Shown here: piece after piece, positions 9,871-17,225 of the stretch | How the letters are laid out: each line of letters opens with the position of its first letter | How positions within the stretch are numbered: the first letter of the stretch is position 1 | Source of the DNA: JAEUQQ01 sp963697285 | GTDB lineage: Bacteria; Acidobacteriota; Vicinamibacteria; Vicinamibacterales; JAFNAJ01 | Reading direction: 5' to 3' | Assembly (NCBI GenBank): GCA_963697285.1 | Contig: CAVONI010000011.1 | Span: 558,001-622,000 of the forward strand | DNA length: 64,000 bases | Notes under the pieces: model-generated | Told to the model about the DNA's origin: nothing | Databases searched by the model: none | The model's input: the letters and a program-made list of their open reading frames with translations, nothing else | Translations under genes and position numbers: made by a program

Positions 9871-10951
9871 ATGGAGGATATGCGCACGGTGGTCGCCATG
9901 TCGGGCGGGGTCGATTCGACGGTAGCCGCCGCGCTGCTTGCCGACGCCGGCCATGAGGTCATCGGCCTGTCGATGCAGCTGTACGACCAGCGCGGCGGCG
10001 AGGCCTCGTTCGGATCCTGCTGCACGATCGACGACCTGCACGACGCACGACGTGCGGCGCGGCAGATCGGCATCCCGCACTACATCGTCAACTTCGAGGT
10101 GCCGTTCCGCGAGCACGTCATCGCGAACTTCGTCAGCGAGTATCTCGCCGGACGGACGCCGATCCCCTGCACGCACTGCAACAGCGACGTGAAGTTCGCG
10201 ACCCTGCTCGAGCGCGCCGCCGGGCTCGGCGCCGAGCACCTGGCCACGGGCCACTACGTGCGCGTCGACTACGACGACGCTCGTGCGCGGTACATCCTCC
10301 GGCGTGGCCGCGACGCGTCGAAGGACCAGGCGTACTTCCTGTTCTCGTTGACGCAGGATCAGTTGTCACACGCCATCTTCCCCGTCGGCGCCATGACAAA
10401 GGATGCCGTGCGTGCCTACGCGCGCGAGCGCGGGCTGCTCACGGCCGACAAGCCTGACAGCCACGAGATCTGCTTCGTGCCCAACGGAGACTACGCGGCG
10501 TTTGTGAGCCGGGAAGCGGGTTCAGCGGCGCGTCCGGGCGTCATCCGCGATGGGGCCGGGCACGTGCTGGCGACACACGACGGCGTGCATCACTTCACCA
10601 TCGGACAGCGCAAGGGCCTGCGCCTGTCGACCGGGGTGCCGCTCTACGTGAACGCCATCGACGCCGCAAGCTGCCACGGTCACGGTCGGACCACGCGCGT
10701 CGATTGAGCAGCGCGCTTGCCTCGTGGGTGACGTGAACTGGATAGCGGGCCGGGCACCTGGCACGCCGCTGCGGGCGATGGTTCAAATCCGCCATCGGCA
10801 CGACGCCTCGGCGGCTACCGTGACCCTGCATGACGAAGGCGTGCACGTGACGTTCGACGACACGCAATCGGCCATCACGCCCGGCCAGGCCGCCGTGTTC
10901 TTCGACGGCGACGAGGTTCTCGGCGGCGGATGGATCGCCGCGACCATGTGA
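9871..10951 (+). CDS. mnmA: tRNA-uridine 2-sulfurtransferase MnmA (one frameshift)
   Basis: Thiolates U34 of tRNA-Glu/Gln/Lys at C2 using ATP and persulfide sulfur. The PP-loop is VVAMSGGVDSTVAA; the first catalytic cysteine region is PCTHCNSDVKF and the second is SHEICFVPNGDYAAF, with KDQAYFLFSLTQDQL and FTIGQRKGL also typical. Near 10670 one base is inserted, and the C-terminal beta-barrel continues in the next frame (VGDVNWIAG to GGGWIA). Two closely spaced starts are possible, ATG 9871 or 9880; GGAGG lies between them. It follows the cysteine desulfurase and converges on trxB across a hairpin. Confidence 0.94.
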
Positions 10952-10964
10952 CCGCGCCGCCGCA

Positions 10965-10994
10965 GCGAAAAACACTCCCGGAGTGATTCTTCGC
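10965..10994. repeat. palindrome copy 1 (CACTCC-C-GGAGTG core), terminator-like
   Basis: Between the converging mnmA and trxB stops. The core CACTCC C GGAGTG (10973-10985) is extended by GCGAA/TTCGC arms, giving an imperfect stem of about 14 bp. The same core occurs at 40625-40674 in a divergent intergenic region, so it is a dispersed element and not only a local terminator. Confidence 0.7.
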
Positions 10995-11001
10995 CGGCGC
11001 G

Positions 11002-11976
11002 TTACATCGTCACGGCGGCGGCATCGACGGGATGGTGGTCGCCGAGTTGCTCGAGGTACCGCTCGGCGTCGATCGCCGCCATGCATCCCGACCCGGCGGC
11101 CGTGATCGCCTGGCGGTACACGTGGTCCTGCACATCGCCGCACGCAAACACCCCGGGCACGTTGGTGTGCGACCCGTGGTGCGTCACGAGGTAGCCGTTC
11201 GCGTCGGCATCGAGCACGCCCGCAAACAGGCTCGTGTTCGGGGTGTGCCCGATCGCGACGAAGAGCCCGTCGACCGCCAGGTCGCTGGTCAGGCCCGTCA
11301 GGGTGTTACGCAGGCGCAGGCCCGACACCTTGCCTTCGGCGACGCCGAGCACCTCGTCGACGACCGAGTTCCAGACGAACTCGATCTTGGGGTTCCCGAA
11401 CGCCTTGTCCTGCATGATCTTCGTCGCGCGCAGCGTGTCGCGCCGGTGGATCACGGTCACCTTCGAGGCAAAGCGCGTGAGGAAGATGGCTTCTTCGATC
11501 GCCGTGTCGCCACCCCCGACGACGGCCACGGGCCGCCCGCGATAGAAGAAGCCATCGCAGGTCGCACACGTGGTGACGCCGCGCCCCATGAGGCTCATCT
11601 CGCTTGGCAGCCCGATCAGTTTCGCCGATGCGCCGGTTGCGATGATCAGCGCGCGTGCGGTGTAGGTCACACCGTCGGTCAACGCGATGCGGAACGGACG
11701 CACGGCCAGGTCAACGCTCGCAACCTGTCCGCTCGTAATCTCCGCGCCGAAACGCTGGGCCTGGGCCCGCAACTCGGTGATCAGGTCGGGCCCCATGATC
11801 CCGTCGCGGTACCCGGGCCAGTTCTCGACCATGGTGGTCAGCATCAACTGGCCACCCGCGCTCGTGCCCTCGATGACGATGGGCGCGAGGTTGGCGCGGG
11901 CGGTGTACAGCGCCGCCGTCAGGCCAGCCGGCCCGGAGCCAATCACGACTACTTCGCGTGCGATCCCGGTGCTCAT
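11002..11976 (-). CDS. trxB: thioredoxin reductase
   Basis: An NADPH- and FAD-dependent reductase of thioredoxin, 324 residues, the usual low-molecular-weight type. The FAD-binding GSGPAGLTAALYTARA is at the N-terminus, the redox-active CATC sits in TTCATCDGFFYRG (about residue 140), the NADPH site is VVGGGDTAIEE, and the C-terminal FAD motif is GVFACGDVQDHVYRQ. The thioredoxin gene trxA lies directly upstream on the same strand with a 16-nt gap, so reductase and substrate are made together. Confidence 0.96.
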   Translation of the reverse strand: MSTGIAREVVVIGSGPAGLTAALYTARANLAPIVIEGTSAGGQLMLTTMVENWPGYRDGIMGPDLITELRAQAQRFGAEITSGQVASVDLAVRPFRIALTDGVTYTARALIIATGASAKLIGLPSEMSLMGRGVTTCATCDGFFYRGRPVAVVGGGDTAIEEAIFLTRFASKVTVIHRRDTLRATKIMQDKAFGNPKIEFVWNSVVDEVLGVAEGKVSGLRLRNTLTGLTSDLAVDGLFVAIGHTPNTSLFAGVLDADANGYLVTHHGSHTNVPGVFACGDVQDHVYRQAITAAGSGCMAAIDAERYLEQLGDHHPVDAAAVTM

Positions 11977-11992
11977 GCGGCGACCCTCGAGA

Positions 11993-12322
11993 TCAGAGAT
12001 GGCGATCGATGAGTTGCTTGAGGTGCGCCTTGTCGGCCGCGCCCACGATCTGATCGACGGGCTGGCCGTTCTTGAAGACGAGCAGCGTGGGGATGCTCAT
12101 CACGCCAAACCGTCCCGCGGTCATCGGGTTCTCGTCGACGTCGAGCTTGCCGACGAGCGCCTTGCCCTCGTATTCGGACGCGAGCGCCTCGATCGACGGC
12201 GCGATCATGCGGCACGGCCCGCACCACGTTGCCCAGAAATCCACCAGGATCGGCTGCGCTGTCCCGGAGACGGTGGAATCGAAATTCGTATCGGTAAACG
12301 TGAAAACCTTGTCAGATGCCAT
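11993..12322 (-). CDS. trxA: thioredoxin
   Basis: A classical 109-residue thioredoxin with the WCGPC active site (FWATWCGPCRMIAPSIEAL), the cis-proline region MSIPTLLVFKNG and a start at MASDKVFTFTD. Cytosolic disulfide reductant, reduced by the adjacent TrxB. AAAGGAG lies about 12 nt upstream of the ATG. Confidence 0.97.
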   Translation of the reverse strand: MASDKVFTFTDTNFDSTVSGTAQPILVDFWATWCGPCRMIAPSIEALASEYEGKALVGKLDVDENPMTAGRFGVMSIPTLLVFKNGQPVDQIVGAADKAHLKQLIDRHL

Positions 12323-12450
12323 GAGCTCGGGCTCTCCTTTGAACCGCTACTAGGATGCGGTTACCGCCGCGATGGTTACAGCTCGGAGGCGCGGCCACGA
12401 CGACCGCGCCTCTCGCGCCGGGCAGTGTGCCACAGGTGAGGCGCCGCTGG

Positions 12451-13647
12451 TCAGACCGGCCCGCGCATCGCGGCGAGTGTCCGGGCGCGATCGTACAGGT
12501 CCACGGCCCGCTGCCCAATCCCGCTGGTCTCACCGTGCAGGTCGAGCGACACCAGTTCCGATCCCCGCGCGGCGAAGATGCCCTCGAACCCCCATCCCCC
12601 GGGCGACGTCACGGCGTCTTCGGCCGACCCGACCGTCACGATGTCGGCAAAGTTCACGCCGCCCTTCAGCAGGCTGAGCCCGCCCCAATACTCCATCGCG
12701 ACGACGGAGCGATACCGCGCGTCGAGCCCGAACGCCGTGAGCCAGTCGCTCGCGCAGCGCCCCTGGAACTGCGGGGCATGCGCCGTGAACACCAGCGCCG
12801 CGCACGCAAGGTGCGGCGAGTCCGCAGCGCGCGCACGTGCGAGCACGGGCACCAGGCCCGCCTGCCAGTCGAACGCGTGGATGACGTCGTACGGAACGGC
12901 CGCCTCGGCCGCCAGGTCGCAGGCGACCATGGCGAGCACCGCGAATCGGCGCGGATTGTCGGGATATTCCTGGCCCAACTCGGCGTACAGGCTCGGCCGT
13001 CCGAAGAAGCCCTCGTGATCGACGGCGATGACGCGCGCGTGCGGCCCGCGATCTCCGCGGATCAGGGTGACGGTGACGGCCCGATCGCCCATCGTGACCG
13101 TGCGCTGATCGTGCGCCGCACCCTCGGGCAGGACGCCGGGGAACCGCGGCAACACGCAGGTCACATCGTGTCCGCCTGCGGCAAGGCTGTCGACGAGTGC
13201 GCCGACCGCGTCGCCGAGGTTGCCCGAGTTCACGTACGGCGAGCACTCCGACGCGACGATCAGCACCCGCAGACCCGTCGCGGGTGTCCGCTCGGCACGT
13301 GCGACATCCTGGGTGAGAGGAGGCACAGCGGTCGCCGAAGGCGCGGGCGTGGCTGCCGGCTTCCGCAACGCGGTCTTTCTCGCCGCAGGCTTCTTGATGA
13401 CCTTTTCCGTGGAGGTGGCCTCGGCGGTCGTCGCGGAGGTCTTGCGGCCGCGGGCCGGCTTCGCGACCGGCGTGACGGGAGCGGCCTTGGAACGCCGCGT
13501 AGCGCCCGGCTTCGGCGCAGGTTGAGCCGTCACCACCGCTGACGACTCGGGCGACGCCGTCGTCGCAGGTGTGGACGTGACGTCCGGGATCGAGGCCGCC
13601 GCCGGGGCGGAGGTCGTGGAGGGCTTGCGAACGGATTTCTTCGTCAT
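12451..13647 (-). CDS. glycogen-synthase-like GT5 N-terminal domain with basic low-complexity N-terminus; no GT1 half
   Basis: 398 residues. The first 130 or so are Lys/Ala/Pro/Thr-rich with repeated basic patches (KKPAARKTALRKPA), like a disordered tail. After that comes the starch/glycogen synthase catalytic N-domain: LRVLIVASECSPYV, DSLAAGGHDVTCVLPRFPG, HAFDWQAGLVPVLARA and SLLKGGVNFADIVTVGS. The ADP-glucose motif KTGGLADVVGAL of true synthases reads VNSGNLGDAVGAL here, so the key lysine is absent. The protein ends where the second Rossmann domain (GT1) should begin. It is therefore unlikely to be a glycogen synthase and may be a regulator, a scaffold or a remnant. ATG 13647 was taken as start; no SD is visible. 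Confidence 0.7.
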   Translation of the reverse strand: MTKKSVRKPSTTSAPAAASIPDVTSTPATTASPESSAVVTAQPAPKPGATRRSKAAPVTPVAKPARGRKTSATTAEATSTEKVIKKPAARKTALRKPAATPAPSATAVPPLTQDVARAERTPATGLRVLIVASECSPYVNSGNLGDAVGALVDSLAAGGHDVTCVLPRFPGVLPEGAAHDQRTVTMGDRAVTVTLIRGDRGPHARVIAVDHEGFFGRPSLYAELGQEYPDNPRRFAVLAMVACDLAAEAAVPYDVIHAFDWQAGLVPVLARARAADSPHLACAALVFTAHAPQFQGRCASDWLTAFGLDARYRSVVAMEYWGGLSLLKGGVNFADIVTVGSAEDAVTSPGGWGFEGIFAARGSELVSLDLHGETSGIGQRAVDLYDRARTLAAMRGPV

Positions 13648-14086
13648 CTGAACAGTTCGGGTACGACAGTCGAACGGGAATGCCGAGCGGGCTCGTGGCC
13701 GCGCAGTGACACCGGCCGCGCCGACACCTGTCGAGGTCGTGCCGCGCGCGGACCGTGGGGTCCGTGTTACCGGTTCGGCGTGAATTGGCGCTGCCTGTGT
13801 GAGCTTCCCACCATCCTTCCACTGACTCGCGCGCTGTGGCCGAGCACCTTGCGAGGTCGCCTCAACGACTCGGCGAGACCGACCTGGAAACCTGGCCGTC
13901 ATTCGCGCTGGCTGAACGCCAACCCACAGCGGATGACCCCGCCTGGTTCGCGACAGCAACCACCCGGCGGTGCCTGGGGGGTGGCACCGCGGCGCCGTCG
14001 GCGCAGTGCGTGCACCGAGGAGGGCGATTATACCGGCTGCCGTGTTACGACCGTGTAACCGCGGCGCGTCCCGGGGCCGTCTCCAG
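13648..14086. other. intergenic 439 nt; long leader of the GT5-like gene
   Basis: No convincing gene in either direction. It holds a minus-strand TATAAT (see 14027-14032), which would give the GT5-like gene a 5' leader of roughly 370 nt. The GT5-like frame is open through most of this stretch, so an N-terminal extension cannot be excluded, but its composition looks non-coding. Confidence 0.5.
14027..14032 (-). promoter_or_regulatory. -10 box TATAAT
   Basis: A perfect TATAAT on the minus strand in GC-rich surroundings. A TTACAC 20 nt upstream is a weak -35 candidate with long spacing. It would drive the GT5-like gene. Confidence 0.4.
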
Positions 14087-16516
14087 TCACGAGCGGGGCC
14101 GCGTCCGTTCCTGGCTGGCCCGGCCGAGCGCGACCTCGCGCGCGGCCTCGGCGCCACGGCCTACCCGGTTGTAGAGATCGGCCAGGACGAAGTGCCCGAA
14201 CGGCACCATGTCGGCGCGGGGCTTCAGCGTAAGCCCCTTCCGCGCCAACTCGATGGCCCCCGCCAGGTCACGCCCTTCGTCGAGGTAGGCCTTGGCGAGG
14301 AAGAGATGCCCCTCCGCGAACCGCGGGTTGCCATCGATCGCCTGGTGGAGCGCATCGATCTGCAGGGTGCGGTTGCCCGCCGCCTCGTAGAGCCGCGACA
14401 GGTTGAAGGCCGCCTTGTAGCTCTCGGGGTGCAGCTTGAGTTCCTCGAGGTACTCGCGCTCGGCCGTCCCCGGGTCGTTGCGCTGCTCGGCGATGAGCGC
14501 CAGGTTGTAGCGCGCCAGCCGCACGTCGGGACGCAGGGCAATCGCCTCGCGGATCAGGCGTTCCGACTCGTCGATCTGCCCGCGCTGGAAGGCGATCACC
14601 CCCAGGGCGTTCCTTGCCTGCGCCACCTTGGGGTCGATGGCGAGCGCCTCGTTGAACACCGACTCGGCCTTCGCCAGGTCGCCGCGGTCGAGGAACAGTT
14701 CCCCGACCTGGTACCGCACGTAGGCGTCCTTCGGGTCGATGCGCAAGTAGTGCTCGTAGCCCGCCAGCGCCGACTCGTCGTCGCCCATGTTGCGGTAGGC
14801 GGTCGCAATGTTGATGACCGCCAGGTCGTAGTCAGGCTTCAGCTCGAGCGCGCGCCGGTAGTGATCGATCGCGTCCTTCCAGCGTGCCGCCCTGAAATAC
14901 GCGTTGCCCAGCTTGAACCACGCGTCGATCACGTTCGGATCTTCGGTCACGACGCGCTGCAGCAGCCCCACCACGCGATCGAATGACGCGGGATCCGCGG
15001 TGCTCTCGCGGGCCTCGCTCATCAGGTTGAACAGGCCGACCTTGTCCTTGGGATCGGCCCGGTCGGTGCGCGGGTCGCTCGAACTTGCCACGAACGATCC
15101 GACGTATCCGAGTGCGGCCAGGCGGGCGCGCACCTCCGGGTCGATGTCGGCCGCGGGTTGGTCGGCCTTGACCACGGTGAACCCCTCGGACTTCTGCCGC
15201 AACTGCTGCGTCATGCGGTCGCCGAGCGCGCGTCGCTGTTCGAAGATGTTGGTCTGCTCGTGCGGATCGATGTCGAGGTCGTAGAGTTCGGGCCTCGGGG
15301 CGTCGATGAGCTTGTAGCGGCCCGACCGCAGCGCCCGCAGGTCGCTCCATCCGTAGTGGTGGAGGGGGTACATCGCCTCCGCGTACCCTTCGAGACCCAA
15401 CTCGCCCTGCACGCCGGCCATGAGCGGGATGAGGCTCGCCGCCGACGTTCCCCCCGGCATGGTCATGCCCAGGAGGGCGAGCGTCGTCGGCATCAGGTCG
15501 ATCGAGCGCACCGGATCGGCAACCCGGCGCCCGCGCAGCCCCGCGAACGGTGCCCTCACGACGAACGGCACGCGCGTGACCGCTTCGTAGATGAAGAAGC
15601 CGTGCGCATCCTCGCCGTGCTCGCCCAGGCTCTCTCCGTGATCCCCGACCACGGCGATCACGGTGCGGTCGAGCAGGCCGCGTTCCTCGAGGAAGGCGAC
15701 GACGCGTCCGATCTGTGCGTCCATGAACGCGACCTCACCGTTGTACGGCTGCGCCGCGTACCGCGTCTTGAACGGTTCCGGAGGCGCGTAGGGCGTGTGC
15801 GGATCGTAGAAGTGCAGCCAGGCGAAGAAGCGGCCGCCTTTCACCGAATCCATCCAGGGCAGCGCCTTGTCGACCACCTCGTTGGCGGGCCGCTGGATGT
15901 CGCCGCTCGACCGGCCCTGCGGGCGCACCGAGTCGAAGTCGTCGAAATACGTCTCGAAACCCTGGTCGATGCCCCATTTCGAGTCGAGCACGTACGCCGC
16001 GACGAAGCCGCCGGTCCTGAAGCCACCCGCCTTGACGACCTCGGCCAGCGTCTCGTGCTCGGGGCCCAGGAAGAAGCCGCCGTTGTCGCGGGCGCCGTGC
16101 TCGGGCGGGAACTTGCCGGTGAAGATGCTCGCATGCGCCGGCAAGGTCAGAGGAGCCGGAGCCATCGCCTGCTCGAAGAGCACCCCCTCGCGCGCCAGGC
16201 GATCGAATGCCGGAGTCTCGACATCGGTGGCGCCGTACGCGCCGAGGCGGTCGGCGCGCGTGGTGTCGAGCGTGATCACGACGAGGTTGAGCGCCTCGCG
16301 CGACACGCCGGCGGGGAGACGTCCCAGGTCGATGCCGTCGGCCTGCTGACGCGTCGCCCTGGCAAGGAACCATGCAGTTCCGGCAATGGCGGCGGCCACC
16401 GCCACCAGGCTGATCGCCCACGCCAGCGGCCGACGAGCGCGTCGCGCGGAGGCCGCGATGGCCTGCGAAGGCTGCGGCGAGGAGGGGGACACGTGGCGGG
16501 CGGGGGATGTCTTCAC
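14087..16516 (-). CDS. membrane-anchored sulfatase-like hydrolase with C-terminal TPR repeats
   Basis: About 809 residues. It has a cytosolic N-terminus, one membrane helix (about residues 35-55), then an alkaline-phosphatase-superfamily domain: NLVVITLDTTRADRLGAYG (metal-binding Asp), VIAVVGDHGESLGEHGE and LRSGRYKLIDAP. From about residue 430 there are at least seven TPR units, for example WFKLGNAYFRAARWKDAIDHY. The catalytic position of sulfatases (C/S-x-P-x-R) reads TLPAHAS, so the nucleophile would be Thr. This fits phosphodiesterase or phosphotransferase relatives better than a formylglycine sulfatase. The catalytic domain would face the periplasm. GTG 16516 is a guess between it and TTG 16525; no SD is visible. 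Confidence 0.85.
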   Translation of the reverse strand: MKTSPARHVSPSSPQPSQAIAASARRARRPLAWAISLVAVAAAIAGTAWFLARATRQQADGIDLGRLPAGVSREALNLVVITLDTTRADRLGAYGATDVETPAFDRLAREGVLFEQAMAPAPLTLPAHASIFTGKFPPEHGARDNGGFFLGPEHETLAEVVKAGGFRTGGFVAAYVLDSKWGIDQGFETYFDDFDSVRPQGRSSGDIQRPANEVVDKALPWMDSVKGGRFFAWLHFYDPHTPYAPPEPFKTRYAAQPYNGEVAFMDAQIGRVVAFLEERGLLDRTVIAVVGDHGESLGEHGEDAHGFFIYEAVTRVPFVVRAPFAGLRGRRVADPVRSIDLMPTTLALLGMTMPGGTSAASLIPLMAGVQGELGLEGYAEAMYPLHHYGWSDLRALRSGRYKLIDAPRPELYDLDIDPHEQTNIFEQRRALGDRMTQQLRQKSEGFTVVKADQPAADIDPEVRARLAALGYVGSFVASSSDPRTDRADPKDKVGLFNLMSEARESTADPASFDRVVGLLQRVVTEDPNVIDAWFKLGNAYFRAARWKDAIDHYRRALELKPDYDLAVINIATAYRNMGDDESALAGYEHYLRIDPKDAYVRYQVGELFLDRGDLAKAESVFNEALAIDPKVAQARNALGVIAFQRGQIDESERLIREAIALRPDVRLARYNLALIAEQRNDPGTAEREYLEELKLHPESYKAAFNLSRLYEAAGNRTLQIDALHQAIDGNPRFAEGHLFLAKAYLDEGRDLAGAIELARKGLTLKPRADMVPFGHFVLADLYNRVGRGAEAAREVALGRASQERTRPRS

Positions 16517-16525
16517 AGGCGGCAA

Positions 16526-16859
16526 CTGAACCTGTCATGGTGACCGACCGTCGCGACTCACGTCAACCCACTCGGCAGCGCTGGCGCCTGGCGCGACAGG
16601 CCCGGTGCGAGGGGTCCGCGTTCCGTCGCCGGCGCTGGCACGAACAGGGACTACAAAACTTCGGATCGGGGGTTCGGCAATTTTGGATCGCCGCCCGTTC
16701 GCCATGTCCCTGACCTGTGGAATGACACGCCAAACAGCAGGTATGGGACGGATGGAAATGCGGACGAGGCGGATCCAATCTTGCTAACTGGCTCCTAACC
16801 GCCGTCAGCGGGATTGTTGTGACGGCCGGCCACCCTTACTTCAAAAAGGAGCACACAAG
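16526..16859. other. divergent intergenic region, 334 nt
   Basis: Separates the sulfatase-like gene from the small membrane protein/receptor pair. Locally more AT-rich than its surroundings around 16660-16700 and 16780-16860. It ends in a strong SD (AAAAAGGAG at about 16844-16852) for the next gene. No ORF or RNA gene is recognised. Confidence 0.5.
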
Positions 16860-17225
16860 ATGACGCACGCGCGAAGTAGGCGGCGCCCCTGGATGCGAGT
16901 GCTGGTGCTCGCGGCCGCGGTCGTCGCCGCGCCCCTGCCCGCGTTGGCCGGGGACAACGAGGTGGCCCCGACGAAGACGGTCGGGCTGGCGGCTGCGGCC
17001 GAGAAGGCCGTCGCGAAGACCACGCTGGCGCCTCAGCCGTCTGCGCGGTATGCGCAGGCCCAGGACAGCCCGCGCACTGACCTTGGCTCATCCAGCTTCT
17101 TCAAGACGAAGGCCGGCATCATCACGCTCGTCGCGGTTGGGGCAGGGCTTGGTTACGCCCTCTACTCCACGAGCAACGATCGCGTGAAGTCGCCGAACGT
17201 CACGTACGGGAACGGAGGGCGATGA
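16860..17225 (+). CDS. small exported membrane protein coupled to the Oar-like receptor
   Basis: 121 residues. A basic N-terminus and a hydrophobic segment ending PLPALAG look like a signal peptide (about residues 1-30). A second hydrophobic helix (AGIITLVAVGAGLGYALYS, about residues 85-103) is followed by a short polar tail SNDRVKSPN. The function is not recognised. The start has an excellent SD (AAAGGAG). The stop overlaps the ATG of the TonB-dependent receptor (ATGA), so the two are translationally coupled. The protein could be an accessory of that receptor, for example in energising or assembling it; this is inferred from position only. Confidence 0.75.
   Translation: MTHARSRRRPWMRVLVLAAAVVAAPLPALAGDNEVAPTKTVGLAAAAEKAVAKTTLAPQPSARYAQAQDSPRTDLGSSSFFKTKAGIITLVAVGAGLGYALYSTSNDRVKSPNVTYGNGGR

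Noticed and set aside
16570..16660. Possible tRNA-like segment between the sulfatase-like gene and the small membrane protein
   Set aside because: The stretch has GC-rich arms but no T-loop of the GTTCRANYC type and no anticodon stem in register.
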